Notes under the pieces: generated by a model
Seen by the model: the letters and a program-made list of their open reading frames with translations, nothing else
Database searches by the model: none
What the model was told of the DNA's origin: nothing
Shown here: positions 7,422 through 18,605 of the stretch, one piece after another
Numbering within the stretch: the first letter of the stretch is position 1
Layout: the number at the start of each line of letters is the position of its first letter
Translations under genes and position numbers: made by a program
Source: Pseudomonas sp. PDM04
Lineage (GTDB): Bacteria; Pseudomonadota; Gammaproteobacteria; Pseudomonadales; Pseudomonadaceae
Assembly (NCBI RefSeq): GCF_014851765.1
Contig: NZ_JACVAI010000002.1
Location: 620,001-684,000, forward strand
Direction: 5' to 3'
DNA length: 64,000 bases

Positions 7422-8222
7422 TCAGCTATCTGCCAGGCGATATAGTGCTTGGGCATGGGATGCCGTTAAACCGGCACGTTGCAGATTTCGGCGACTTTGG
7501 GAGCTGGCCAGCGCTGTCGCAGCGACCCAGTGGCAGCCATGCTTCTTTGCTTGCTCTATTCGGTGAGAAATCAGTGCGCCGTGATAGCCATAGCCCCGGG
7601 CATCCTTTCGGGTTGCTGCCGTTCCAAGGTAAGCAATGCCGTTGCTGGCCAAGTACATCGCTGCCCCTGCTACTACCGCCCCCTCCGCTTTCAAGACGTA
7701 GATTTTCATTCGTCCGTCAGGCCTCTGCCCTGCAAAGGAAGCCTGATTCAGCAGCCGATGCTCCGGCTTGGTATGAAAGCCGCCCGCGTGCACATCTGCG
7801 AATTGAGTCAGAGTCTTCGGGGTGACCTCTTCAATTTCGAATGAGTGACGACTCAAAACCACCTTTTCAATGGCACAAGCGAATTGCAAGTGAGTCCAGC
7901 CCCTCAAACGCTCAAGCCGTGCTTCACCCACAAAAGCGTATTGCTCAAGTGCCGAAGGTTTTCCGATAAGAGGGGTTACGGGCGAATGTTCCGCTGACTC
8001 ATTGAGCAGTTTCAACACCGCCAGAGGATCACCGGCGATATCACCGTAGATGCGGTTAAACATTGGGCTGGGCGATGCGCTCACTTGAAAGCATGGAAAG
8101 TCTGCATTGAAAAAAACACGTGCACCGTAAGGATTTCCGCTGACCTCGGCCAGGCTCTCAACGCGCGAACGTAAATATTCGCTTTCTGCGGCCTCAATCT
8201 TAAGAGCCAGTTCAACATCCAT
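7422..8222 (-). CDS. GNAT-family N-acetyltransferase
   Basis: A 266-aa protein with a C-terminal GNAT fold: beta-strand AAMYLASNGIAYLGTAAT, the acetyl-CoA pyrophosphate motif RKDARGYGYHGALISHRI, and the C-terminal CHWVAATALASSQSRRNLQRAG. The N-terminal half (residues 1-120) resembles the extra domain of two-lobed GNATs. It transfers an acetyl group from acetyl-CoA to an amine; the acceptor is unknown. It stands divergent to the TonB-dependent receptor gene with 301 nt between. ATG at 8222, with AAAGGAAC upstream. Confidence 0.8.
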   Translation of the reverse strand: MDVELALKIEAAESEYLRSRVESLAEVSGNPYGARVFFNADFPCFQVSASPSPMFNRIYGDIAGDPLAVLKLLNESAEHSPVTPLIGKPSALEQYAFVGEARLERLRGWTHLQFACAIEKVVLSRHSFEIEEVTPKTLTQFADVHAGGFHTKPEHRLLNQASFAGQRPDGRMKIYVLKAEGAVVAGAAMYLASNGIAYLGTAATRKDARGYGYHGALISHRIEQAKKHGCHWVAATALASSQSRRNLQRAGLTASHAQALYRLADS

Positions 8223-8282
8223 ATTCGTTGTTCCTTTGAAATGTCAGGAGCGGTAAAGCGCATCGAACAATACGCTCGAGTC

Positions 8283-8296
8283 CTGGTACGTACCAG
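8283..8296. promoter_or_regulatory. Perfect 14-bp palindrome, possible operator
   Basis: CTGGTACGTACCAG is a perfect palindrome 60 nt upstream of the GNAT start codon, in the 301-nt region shared with the TonB receptor gene. The rest of this region holds a GC-rich repeat fragment (8345-8385) and the AT-rich receptor promoter. The binding protein is unknown. Confidence 0.35.
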
Positions 8297-8451
8297 TGGC
8301 TGGATTAGCTTCGGGTGTCCGCGTCAGGTCGTTTTCTGCCTCTCGCGACCGGCAGCAATCGTACAAAAGCGGCCGGCCAACACCTACGGATCTCCTGACG
8401 GATTCAGAATCCAAAATCCTTGCAATTTCTTATGGCAATTTGCCTATCGGG

Positions 8452-8490
8452 CAGTAATAATGCATCTGCGAATCATTACCATTAATGACA
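8452..8490. promoter_or_regulatory. Fur-box-like AT-rich repeat upstream of receptor
   Basis: The segment AATAATGCATCTGCGAATCATTACCATTAATG (8456-8487) contains repeated NATWAT-like hexamers; its reverse strand reads CATTAATGGTAATGATTCGC, close to pseudomonad Fur boxes. It lies 36-70 nt before the receptor ATG at 8524. Iron control of a siderophore receptor would be expected. The match is imperfect. Confidence 0.4.
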
Positions 8491-8523
8491 TTGATCATCT
8501 TCCATCGCAGGTACCTCCCCCCC

Positions 8524-10716
8524 ATGTTGTTTCCTTCTCGCCCTACGCTGCTCGCCGTATGCTGCTCGGTCAGTTTCTTCGCCCAGGCTGCGGAACCTCT
8601 CGAACTGGGAGTGACCGATGTTACTGCCACTGCGATTAAACCCAACTCCAACACGCTACCGGCCCCCTATGCCGGCGGTCAGGTGGCGAGGGGTGGCCAG
8701 ATGGGAGTGCTGGGTAATCAGGACAACATGGATGTCCCCTTCGTAATGACCAGCTACACCTCGAAGTTGATTGAGGATCAACAAGCTGAAGACGTCGGTG
8801 ATGTACTGCTCAATGATCCCTCGGTGCGTCAATCCTATGGGTTTGGTAACCAGTCCCAAGTGTTCGTCATTCGAGGCTTGCCATTAACCGGCGACGATAT
8901 TTCCTACAACGGATTGTATGGCGTCTTACCTCGTCAAATCCTGTCGACGGACGCCATCGAGCGCGTCGAGGTGTTCAAAGGCCCCAATGCCTTCATTAAC
9001 GGTGTGAGCCCCACGGGCTCGGGTCTTGGGGGCGGAGTCAATCTTCAACCTAAACGCGCAGAGGATGTACCAACGCGTCGCTATACGCAGGACATCAGCA
9101 CTGATGGCCGTATCGGCGAGCATTTGGATATCGGGCAGCGGTTCGGTGAAGATAACCGGTTTGGCGCCAGGTTGAACCTGAGCCAGCGGGAAGGTGAAAC
9201 GGCGATCGATAATGAAGATCAACGCACAAAGTTGTTCGTCGCGGGTCTTGATTATCGCGGTGACGGCTTCCGCGCTTCCACCGATTTCGGTTATCAGAAA
9301 CAGCGCGTCACCGGACTGCGCAACTCTGTCAACGTTGGCAATGCCACCCACATTCCCACTGCCCCTCACGCCAGCCATAACTATGGCCAGGACTGGACCT
9401 ACTCGGAAACTGAAGACACGTTCGGCATGGTTCGCGGTGATTGGGACCTGAGCGAGAACTGGACGGCATACCTTGCCGGTGGAGCGAAGCACACCCGTGA
9501 AACAGGGGTTTACGCCACGCCTACCCTTGTAGGCAATAATGGGGTCGCGACCATTGGTGGCTCGGAAATTCCTCACAATGAAGACAACACGACCTTCAGT
9601 GCGGGGCTCAATGGGCGCTTCAATACTGGCCCTGTTTCCCATCAGGTCGCGATCGGCGGCTCAACGATCTGGACTGAGCAGGAAAACGCATACACGTTCT
9701 ATCGCTCTGTCACTGGCAACAGCAATATTTACAATACCCCAGCGCTTCCCAAGCCAACTGCTGTGTCCAGCACCGGCGGTGAAATGGGTGATCCAGGGGT
9801 GACCGGCAAAACCCGAAATCGTAGCCTCGCGATTTCCGATACGCTGGGCTTGTTCGATGACAAACTGCTCGTCACTTACGGCGTCCGGCGTCAGCAGCTA
9901 CGTGTCGAAAACTACAAATACGACGGCACCACTTCAAACGGTGTAGCCAACCCGGCAAACGATGGCACTCGCAGCACCCTCTACGATGAGTCCATCACCA
10001 CGCCTGTTTACGGCATCGTGTTCAAGCCTGTGGACAGCGTTTCTTTTTACGCCAACCGAATCGAAGGCCTTGCAAAAGGGCCAGTGGCGTCTGGTACAGG
10101 CATCACGAACCTGGGCGAAGCCTTCCCTCCTGGACGCACGAAACAGTTGGAAGCGGGTATCAAGCTGGACCAACAAACCTTCGGCGCCAACCTGAGTGTG
10201 TTCCGCATCGAGAAACCTTCCGATGGTTATGTCGACAACGCGCAGAGGCTCTATGTGCGCGATGGCGAACAGGTCAACAAGGGACTGGAGATCAGCGTGT
10301 TCGGTGAACCCATCGAAGGCCTACGGTTGATGGCGGGCGGTACCCGCATGACCTCTGAGCTGAAGAAAACCGCTGGCGGCCTGAACGATGGCAACCACGC
10401 GATTGGAGTGCCTACGTTTCAACTCAATGCCAGCGTAGACTGGGACGTTCCGGGCATCGAAGGTGCCGCCCTGAGCGCAAGGATGCTGCGCACTGGCGGG
10501 CAGTATGCCGATCAGGCGAATAACTTGAGCTTGCCTACATGGAACCGTTTCGACGCTGGGGCACGCTATAAAATGAAGCTCGCTGAAAAGGACCTGACCT
10601 TGCGAGTAAACGTGGAAAACATTACCGACAAGAATTACTGGGCGTCGGCAAATGGCGGCTATCTCTCGCAGGGTGACCCGCGCTTGGTGAAGTTCTCGGG
10701 AACCGTTGATTTTTAA
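8524..10716 (+). CDS. TonB-dependent outer-membrane siderophore receptor
   Basis: A 730-aa receptor. It has a signal peptide (residues 1-21, ending FFAQA-AEP), a TonB-box region near ELGVTDVTATA, a plug domain (VFVIRGLPLTGDDISYNGLYG, then VEVFKGPNAFINGVSPTGSG at 140-160) and a 22-strand barrel ending in LVKFSGTVDF with the terminal Phe needed for assembly. No N-terminal signalling domain is present, so it is not a FecA/FpvA-type signal transducer. I chose the ATG at 8524; upstream codons lie in the promoter. It probably imports a ferric siderophore; which one is not readable. Confidence 0.9.
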   Translation: MLFPSRPTLLAVCCSVSFFAQAAEPLELGVTDVTATAIKPNSNTLPAPYAGGQVARGGQMGVLGNQDNMDVPFVMTSYTSKLIEDQQAEDVGDVLLNDPSVRQSYGFGNQSQVFVIRGLPLTGDDISYNGLYGVLPRQILSTDAIERVEVFKGPNAFINGVSPTGSGLGGGVNLQPKRAEDVPTRRYTQDISTDGRIGEHLDIGQRFGEDNRFGARLNLSQREGETAIDNEDQRTKLFVAGLDYRGDGFRASTDFGYQKQRVTGLRNSVNVGNATHIPTAPHASHNYGQDWTYSETEDTFGMVRGDWDLSENWTAYLAGGAKHTRETGVYATPTLVGNNGVATIGGSEIPHNEDNTTFSAGLNGRFNTGPVSHQVAIGGSTIWTEQENAYTFYRSVTGNSNIYNTPALPKPTAVSSTGGEMGDPGVTGKTRNRSLAISDTLGLFDDKLLVTYGVRRQQLRVENYKYDGTTSNGVANPANDGTRSTLYDESITTPVYGIVFKPVDSVSFYANRIEGLAKGPVASGTGITNLGEAFPPGRTKQLEAGIKLDQQTFGANLSVFRIEKPSDGYVDNAQRLYVRDGEQVNKGLEISVFGEPIEGLRLMAGGTRMTSELKKTAGGLNDGNHAIGVPTFQLNASVDWDVPGIEGAALSARMLRTGGQYADQANNLSLPTWNRFDAGARYKMKLAEKDLTLRVNVENITDKNYWASANGGYLSQGDPRLVKFSGTVDF

Positions 10717-10851
10717 TTACACCCCGCGAAATTCTGGAGTATCAACGCTATCCAAGGCTCATAGAGCGAGAAAGACCGTCGACTGGCAAGCGCCGATCGA
10801 AGCGAGCCTGGATAGATCTACTTCAGCGACATGAGAGTAAGCCTCTGACCG

Positions 10852-10880
10852 AAAGCAGCCGCTCGTGACTGGCTGCTTTT
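10852..10880. terminator. Stem-loop with T-rich 3' arm
   Basis: AAAGCAGCC (10852-10860) pairs with GGCTGCTTT (10871-10879) around a 10-nt loop. It lies 136 nt downstream of the receptor stop. The same arms (AAAGCAGCC/GGCTGCTTTT) recur after msrA at 43636. It is either a terminator or a repeat of the pseudomonad intergenic type. Confidence 0.5.
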
Positions 10881-10909
10881 GGTTGCAGACTCTCGTCAGT
10901 AATCGAAAA

Positions 10910-11070
10910 CTACTTGCCTAAAATTTCCTCGATGGTGTCGTCGTGACAGATGACTTCTTGAGGCTTGCTGGTTTTAACCACGGGCACCTGGATCGTGACA
11001 GGCGGAGCGCCTGGGCGTCCATTAAGGCAAGTCGCCACCTCCTCTCTTCCGGGACTGATGAGCAGACCTC
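10910..11070 (-). pseudogene. Relic of a small protein gene, start missing
   Basis: The minus strand is open from about 11070 to a TAG at 10910-10912. It reads as a protein tail (ISPGREEVATCLNGRPG, then TSKPQEVICHDDTIEEILGK) with two cysteines and normal composition. An in-frame TGA precedes it and no ATG occurs; only a GTG without spaced Shine-Dalgarno is available. I read it as the C-terminal part of a small, possibly exported protein whose 5' end is lost. The family is not recognised. Confidence 0.3.
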
Positions 11071-11098
11071 ATGAAGCCTTGCCGATTTAACTATCTAG

Positions 11099-13781
<2,683 letters not shown>

Positions 13782-13806
13782 TCATTGCCTGACCGGAGTT
13801 GATCCA

Positions 13807-14274
13807 ATGAACCGATTGATCGCGCCACTCGTTGCTTTGTCATTCATGGCGGTAGAAGCCCAGGCCGCCAACGAAATCCGCATTACCCCGAACGGCTCCC
13901 AGCCCTCGATCAAGGGCGCAGCGCAAAACTTTACCGGCTCTGTACGCGTCGATGGTCTTTTCAAGGGCGAATCACCCGCACGCATCGGCGGCGGCACGGT
14001 GACCTTTGAACCTGGCGCACGCACGGCGTGGCACACCCATCCGCTAGGGCAAACGCTGATCGTCACCGCGGGGGTTGGCTACGTGCAGCAAGAAGGTGGC
14101 CCGCGACAGGAGATCCGTCCGGGCGACATTGTCTGGATTCCACCGCACACCCGTCACTGGCATGGTGCCACCGCCAGTAACGCCATGACCCACATCGCCA
14201 TCGCTGAAGCCGAGGACGGCAAGACCGTCACCTGGGCGGAGCAGGTCTCGGAGGCGCAATACGTCGGCCAATGA
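13807..14274 (+). CDS. Periplasmic cupin protein
   Basis: A 155-aa single-cupin protein with a signal peptide (MNRLIAPLVALSFMAVEAQA). Cupin motif 1 is TAWHTHPLGQTLIVTAGVG and motif 2 is RPGDIVWIPPHTRHWHGA, with the metal-binding histidines present. The fold resembles the (R)-mandelonitrile-lyase/QdoI-like small cupins often found beside CMD-type proteins. Role: metal-dependent turnover of a small molecule in the periplasm; the substrate is unknown. I chose the ATG at 13807 with GGAGTTG upstream. Confidence 0.82.
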   Translation: MNRLIAPLVALSFMAVEAQAANEIRITPNGSQPSIKGAAQNFTGSVRVDGLFKGESPARIGGGTVTFEPGARTAWHTHPLGQTLIVTAGVGYVQQEGGPRQEIRPGDIVWIPPHTRHWHGATASNAMTHIAIAEAEDGKTVTWAEQVSEAQYVGQ

Positions 14275-14503
14275 AGTTACGGAATGTGTCGAGGCTGCTC
14301 GCCCGGCACCTTCGCGGGAAACCGTCATCCGACCTCCAGGCCCCGCACCAGCGGGGTCGCGCCGGGATTTCAGCGGTTATGGCAACACCCACTCATGAGT
14401 TCTACTCAGGAGTCCATGCGCAATATCGGGGTTAATCGCCCCAACCATCCTCCGTACGATCCAGCGACACCGCATCGACCCCCACTGGATGGAGCCTTTC
14501 ACG

Positions 14504-15277
14504 ATGACCACTGACCGACGCAACTGCACTGCCCTCCCCGCACTCATGGCGCTTTGTCTGGGCGTCGGGGCGATGTTCAGCGTTACCACTCAAGCAGCCG
14601 AGGCAGCGCAGACCATGACCCGCACATCAGCCAGCGCAACTACTTTGTCGAGCCAACAACAAACGATTCCACTGATCGCCGCGTTCATGGCGACCAGCGA
14701 CATGCCCAACCTCGACGCGGCGCTCAATCAGGGGCTCGATGCCGGCCTGACCATCAGCGAAACCCGCGAAATTCTGGTGCAGCTCTACGCCTATGTCGGC
14801 TTCCCGCGCAGCCTCAATGCCTTGAACGAGCTGATGACGGTGGTGCAGGTGCGCAAACAGCGCGGCATCAACGATGCGCCGGGACGCGAGCCGGGCCGCG
14901 CTGTCCCGACCGGTGACGAACTGCTGACAGCCGGCACCGCGAATCAAACCAAGATCTCCGGAGGCCCGGTCAAAGGCCCGGTGTTCGAGTTCGCTCCGGT
15001 GATCAACCGGTTCCTGCAAACGCACTTGTTCGGCGACATCTTCGAACGCGACAACCTCGACTGGCAAAGCCGCGAACTGGCGACCGTCGGGGCGCTGGCA
15101 GCGACGCCGGGAGTGGAATCGCAGCTGCGCTCGCACATGGCGGCGAGCCTGCGCGTCGGTCTCAGTGCGGCACAGTTGCGCCAAGTTACCGAGCTGCTGA
15201 AAAAACACGGCGATGCGCAGACGGCTGAACGTGCCAGCACCGCGCTGACCCAAGCCCTCGCGGTTGCGGGGAAATAA
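14504..15277 (+). CDS. Exported carboxymuconolactone-decarboxylase-family protein
   Basis: A 257-aa protein with a signal peptide (about residues 1-33, ending SVTTQAAEA) and two CMD-like helical domains: residues 50-115 (AALNQGLDAGLTISETREIL, YAYVGFPRSLNALN) and 160-245 (DNLDWQSRELATVGALAATP, LRVGLSAAQLRQVTELL). The AhpD-type CxxC pair is absent, so it is not a peroxidase of that class. It follows the cupin gene by 230 nt. I chose the ATG at 14504, nine nt after GGAG; an ATG at 14489 overlaps that site. The substrate is unknown. Confidence 0.8.
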   Translation: MTTDRRNCTALPALMALCLGVGAMFSVTTQAAEAAQTMTRTSASATTLSSQQQTIPLIAAFMATSDMPNLDAALNQGLDAGLTISETREILVQLYAYVGFPRSLNALNELMTVVQVRKQRGINDAPGREPGRAVPTGDELLTAGTANQTKISGGPVKGPVFEFAPVINRFLQTHLFGDIFERDNLDWQSRELATVGALAATPGVESQLRSHMAASLRVGLSAAQLRQVTELLKKHGDAQTAERASTALTQALAVAGK

Positions 15278-15278
15278 C

Positions 15279-16343
15279 ATGAAAACTGCAAAGCATTTGC
15301 TGAGCATCTCGCTGTTGAGCCTGTTGGCGGCCTGCGCGAACCATTCCGAAGGCCCGCTGCTGATCCAGAAGCAAGGCAGCTTCGCCGTCGGCGGAACGAT
15401 GACCACGGCACCGGGCACCTTCAACCTGCGCCAACCGATGACGCCCAACGGCCAGACTTACCATGGCGACCACGCCTACGCCTTCTACCAGATCCCGGTG
15501 GATGCGCGAAAACTGCCCATCGTCATGTGGCACGGCGCCGGTCAGTTTTCCAAGACCTGGGAAACCACCGCCGATGGCCGGGAGGGTTTTCAGAACATCT
15601 TTCTGCGCCGCCACTACGGAGTCTATCTGATCGATCAGCCTCGGCGTGGTGGTGCCGGGCGTAGCGTGGTCGAGACCACAATCAAGCCGACGCCGGACGA
15701 ACAACTGTGGTTCAACCAGTTCCGCATCGGCCTGTGGCCCAACTACTTCAACGGCGTGCAAGTGGCACAGGACGCTCAAACCCGCGAGCAGTTTTTCCGG
15801 GCGATGACGCCAAACACCGGGCCATTCGACATGGGCGTGGTCTCCGATGGCGTGTCGGCGCTGTTCGACAAAATCGGCCCGGGGATTTTGTTCACCCATT
15901 CGCAAGGTGGCGGGCCGGGCTGGTTAACGGCGACCAAGAACGACAAGGTCAAAGCCATCGTGGCGTTCGAACCGGGCAGCAGTTTCGTGTTTGCTGACGG
16001 TGAAGTGCCGGCGCCGATTCCCAGCGCGTTCGACACGGTGCAAGGCGCAGCGGTGCCGATGGAGCAATTCATGGCACTGACGCGCATTCCGATCCTGATC
16101 CTCTACGGCGACAACATCCCGGAACAGGCCGTAGACCTGCCCGCGCAGGACAGTTGGCGCGCGCGCTTGACGATGGCCCGCCTGTGGCGTGATGCGGTCA
16201 ATCGGCACGGCGGTGACGTACGGCTGATCCACCTGCCGGAAATCGGCATCCACGGCAATACCCACTTCCCCATGTCCGATTTGAACAACGTGCAGATCGC
16301 TGATCTGGTCGCGCAATTTCTCAAAGAAAAACAGCTGGACTGA
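15279..16343 (+). CDS. Alpha/beta-hydrolase lipoprotein
   Basis: A 354-aa protein with a lipoprotein signal (LLSLLAAC, Cys at residue 18) and an alpha/beta-hydrolase domain. The oxyanion region is MWHGAGQFSKTWE, the nucleophile elbow is THSQGGGPGW (Ser), and the late histidine is in GIHGNTHFPMSD. It is probably an outer-membrane-anchored esterase. The ATG is one nt after the CMD stop codon, so the genes are coupled. The substrate is unknown. Confidence 0.82.
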   Translation: MKTAKHLLSISLLSLLAACANHSEGPLLIQKQGSFAVGGTMTTAPGTFNLRQPMTPNGQTYHGDHAYAFYQIPVDARKLPIVMWHGAGQFSKTWETTADGREGFQNIFLRRHYGVYLIDQPRRGGAGRSVVETTIKPTPDEQLWFNQFRIGLWPNYFNGVQVAQDAQTREQFFRAMTPNTGPFDMGVVSDGVSALFDKIGPGILFTHSQGGGPGWLTATKNDKVKAIVAFEPGSSFVFADGEVPAPIPSAFDTVQGAAVPMEQFMALTRIPILILYGDNIPEQAVDLPAQDSWRARLTMARLWRDAVNRHGGDVRLIHLPEIGIHGNTHFPMSDLNNVQIADLVAQFLKEKQLD

Positions 16344-16392
16344 CCCAAACACTTTTGCAACTGCCACCCTTTTGATTGCTCAGGAGCTTCAC

Positions 16393-17445
16393 GTGAAGAA
16401 CACTCTCAAAGCCACGCTCATGTCGGCATTGGTCGGCCTATCGGCGGGCGAAGCCTTGGCCGCCGACTACAAAAAGAACCCATTCAGCCTCGCCTACGAC
16501 GGCGCGATCAGCAAGAACGAAGCGAGCAAGGTGAACATTCATCCGGTCAGCTACAAACTCAATGGTCTGGACATCGCCGCCAACGTGTACACGCCGGCCA
16601 ACTACGACGCGAAGAAGACCTATCCGACAGTGGTCGTCGCGCACCCTAACGGCGGCGTGAAAGAACAAGTCGCGGGTCTGTACGCCCAACGCCTGGCCGA
16701 ACAGGGCTACATCACCATCACCGCCGATGCGGCCTATCAGGGCGCCAGCGGTGGTCAGCCGCGCAGCATCGATAAACCGGCGTATCGCATCGAAGACATC
16801 CACGGCATGGCCGACTTCATCAGCCAGTTTGCCGGTGTCGATGACAAGCGTCTGGGTCTGCTCGGCATTTGTGGCGGCGGTGGCTATTCGTTGGCGGCGG
16901 CGCAAACCGACAAACGCTTCAAATCGCTGGCGACGGTGAGCATGTTCAACTCGGGCCGGGTACGCCGCAACGGCTACAACGACTCGCAAATCGACAGCAT
17001 CCAGCAACGTTTGCAACAGGCATCAGCAGCCCGCGCGCAAGAAGCGGCGGGCGGTGCGGTGCTGTATTCGGGCGATGCCAACCTCACCGATGAGCAGATA
17101 GCCAAACTGCCCTTCGAACTGTATCGCCAGGGCTACGAGTACTACTGGAAAACCCACGCACACCCCAACTCGACCTTCAAATACACCACCAGCAGCTTGC
17201 TGGATCTGATGCGTTTCGACGCCACCGACCACATCGAGCTGATCAATCAACCCTTGCTGATGATCGCCGGCAGCAAGGCAGACAGCCTGTACATGACACA
17301 GGATGCGTTCCCGAAAGCCACCGGCACTCCTGACAAAGAAGTGTTCATCCTCGACGGCGCCACGCACATCGAAACCTATTGGGTGCCGCGTTATGTCGAT
17401 GCCGCGATTGGCAAACTGAACACGTTTTACGCACGCACCTTGTAA
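16393..17445 (+). CDS. Exported dienelactone-hydrolase-like protein (YcjY type)
   Basis: A 350-aa protein beginning at GTG 16393, six nt after CAGGAG. It has a signal peptide (KNTLKATLMSALVGLSAGEALA) and an alpha/beta-hydrolase domain. The nucleophile elbow reads LLGICGGGGYSLAAAQ, with Cys in place of Ser as in dienelactone hydrolase; the acid is in MIAGSKADSL and the His in DGATHIETY. It is the last enzyme gene of the 11.1-17.4 kb group. It could cleave lactones or esters made by the upstream redox enzymes; this is inference. Confidence 0.82.
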   Translation: MKNTLKATLMSALVGLSAGEALAADYKKNPFSLAYDGAISKNEASKVNIHPVSYKLNGLDIAANVYTPANYDAKKTYPTVVVAHPNGGVKEQVAGLYAQRLAEQGYITITADAAYQGASGGQPRSIDKPAYRIEDIHGMADFISQFAGVDDKRLGLLGICGGGGYSLAAAQTDKRFKSLATVSMFNSGRVRRNGYNDSQIDSIQQRLQQASAARAQEAAGGAVLYSGDANLTDEQIAKLPFELYRQGYEYYWKTHAHPNSTFKYTTSSLLDLMRFDATDHIELINQPLLMIAGSKADSLYMTQDAFPKATGTPDKEVFILDGATHIETYWVPRYVDAAIGKLNTFYARTL

Positions 17446-17526
17446 GCAACTCTCTGGGGGTCGCGCATCCATGCGCAACCTGCTTTCATGGATAAATCCC
17501 GCGCCCCTCATGGAAGGTTCTCATCA

Positions 17527-18420
17527 ATGTCCCGCGCCAACCTCAACGACCTGCAAGCCTTCGTGGTCATTACCCGCGAAGGCAGCTTCACCCGCGCCGC
17601 CGCCCAGCTTGGCGTCTCGCAGTCGGCGCTGAGCCACACCATGCGAGCATTGGAAAGCCGATTGGGTGTGCGCCTGCTGACACGAACCACGCGTAGTGTC
17701 TCGCCGACCGAGGCGGGTCAGCGGCTGTATCAATCGATGGCGCCGCGGTTCGATGAGATCGAACTGGAACTGGCCGCCGTCAGCGAATTTCGCGACACCC
17801 CTGCCGGCAATGTGCGCATCCAGGCGTCGGAACACGCGGCGAACAATATTCTCTGGCCGAAGCTGCTGAAGGTGCTGCCCGACTACCCGGACATCAAAGT
17901 CGAAATCACCGTTGACTACGCCCTTTCCGACATCGTTGCACAGCGTTATGACGCGGGTGTGCGCCTGGGCGATCAGGTGGCCAAGGACATGATTGCCGTG
18001 CCGATCGGTCCATCGCTGCGCATCGCCGTTGTTGGCGCGCCGGAGTATTTCAAACAACGGCCTTACCCGATGGAACCGGGAGATCTGGCGGCGCACAACT
18101 GCATCAACCTGCGCCTGCCGACGCACGGCAGCCTGATGCAATGGGATTTCGAAAAGGATGGCCACGAACTCAAGGCCCGCGTCGAAGGCCAATGGACATT
18201 CAACAGCAGCGTGCCCATTCTGCGTGCGGCCGTGGCGGGATGTGGCTTGGGTTTCCTGCCTGAGGACATGGTGGCGAAGGAGCTTGCCGACGGTAGCCTT
18301 GTGCGGGTCCTGGAAGATTGGTGCCAACCCTTTGCCGGTTATCATCTCTACTACCCCAATCGCCGTGAACATTCATCAGCGTTTGGCGTTGTCGTTGAAG
18401 CGTTGCTCTACAAGCCCTGA
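17527..18420 (+). CDS. LysR-type transcriptional regulator
   Basis: A 297-aa LTTR of the CrgA-like group. The HTH is GSFTRAAAQLGVSQSALSHT with RLGVRLLTRTTRSVSPTEAG after it; the effector domain ends LGFLPEDMVAKELADG. The ATG at 17527 follows GGAAGG. It is on the same strand as the AKR/hydrolase genes and 81 nt downstream of the last, which is unusual, since LTTRs are more often divergent from their targets. Regulation of the upstream operon is likely but unproven. Confidence 0.87.
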   Translation: MSRANLNDLQAFVVITREGSFTRAAAQLGVSQSALSHTMRALESRLGVRLLTRTTRSVSPTEAGQRLYQSMAPRFDEIELELAAVSEFRDTPAGNVRIQASEHAANNILWPKLLKVLPDYPDIKVEITVDYALSDIVAQRYDAGVRLGDQVAKDMIAVPIGPSLRIAVVGAPEYFKQRPYPMEPGDLAAHNCINLRLPTHGSLMQWDFEKDGHELKARVEGQWTFNSSVPILRAAVAGCGLGFLPEDMVAKELADGSLVRVLEDWCQPFAGYHLYYPNRREHSSAFGVVVEALLYKP

Positions 18421-18440
18421 GTCATCGACCTTCAAGACGC

Positions 18441-18563
18441 ATGGGTTTCATCCACCCTGCCACCCACGAAGCCGCCATTACCGATTGGCTTAGACGGAGC
18501 ATCAAACCCGGCATCCGCTTGGTATCAATTTGTTCTGGAGCTCTTGCAGCCGCACGGGCCTGA
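18441..18563 (+). pseudogene. Relic of a GlxA-type AraC regulator
   Basis: A 40-codon open frame (ITDWLRRSIKPGIRLVSICS then GALAAARA) matches the DJ-1/PfpI half of GlxA-type regulators around the nucleophile-elbow region (consensus like DWLR...ASVCTGAFLLAEAGLLDGR). It stops exactly where GLLDGR would be expected. No HTH follows. An intact relative lies next door on the other strand (18606-19604), with ASVCTGAFLLAESGLLDGR. This is a fragment of a different gene copy, not part of the intact one. Confidence 0.5.
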
Positions 18564-18605
18564 GGCGCCGGCTAGTCAGATGCGCGATGTTGGAGCTATC
18601 CCGCA

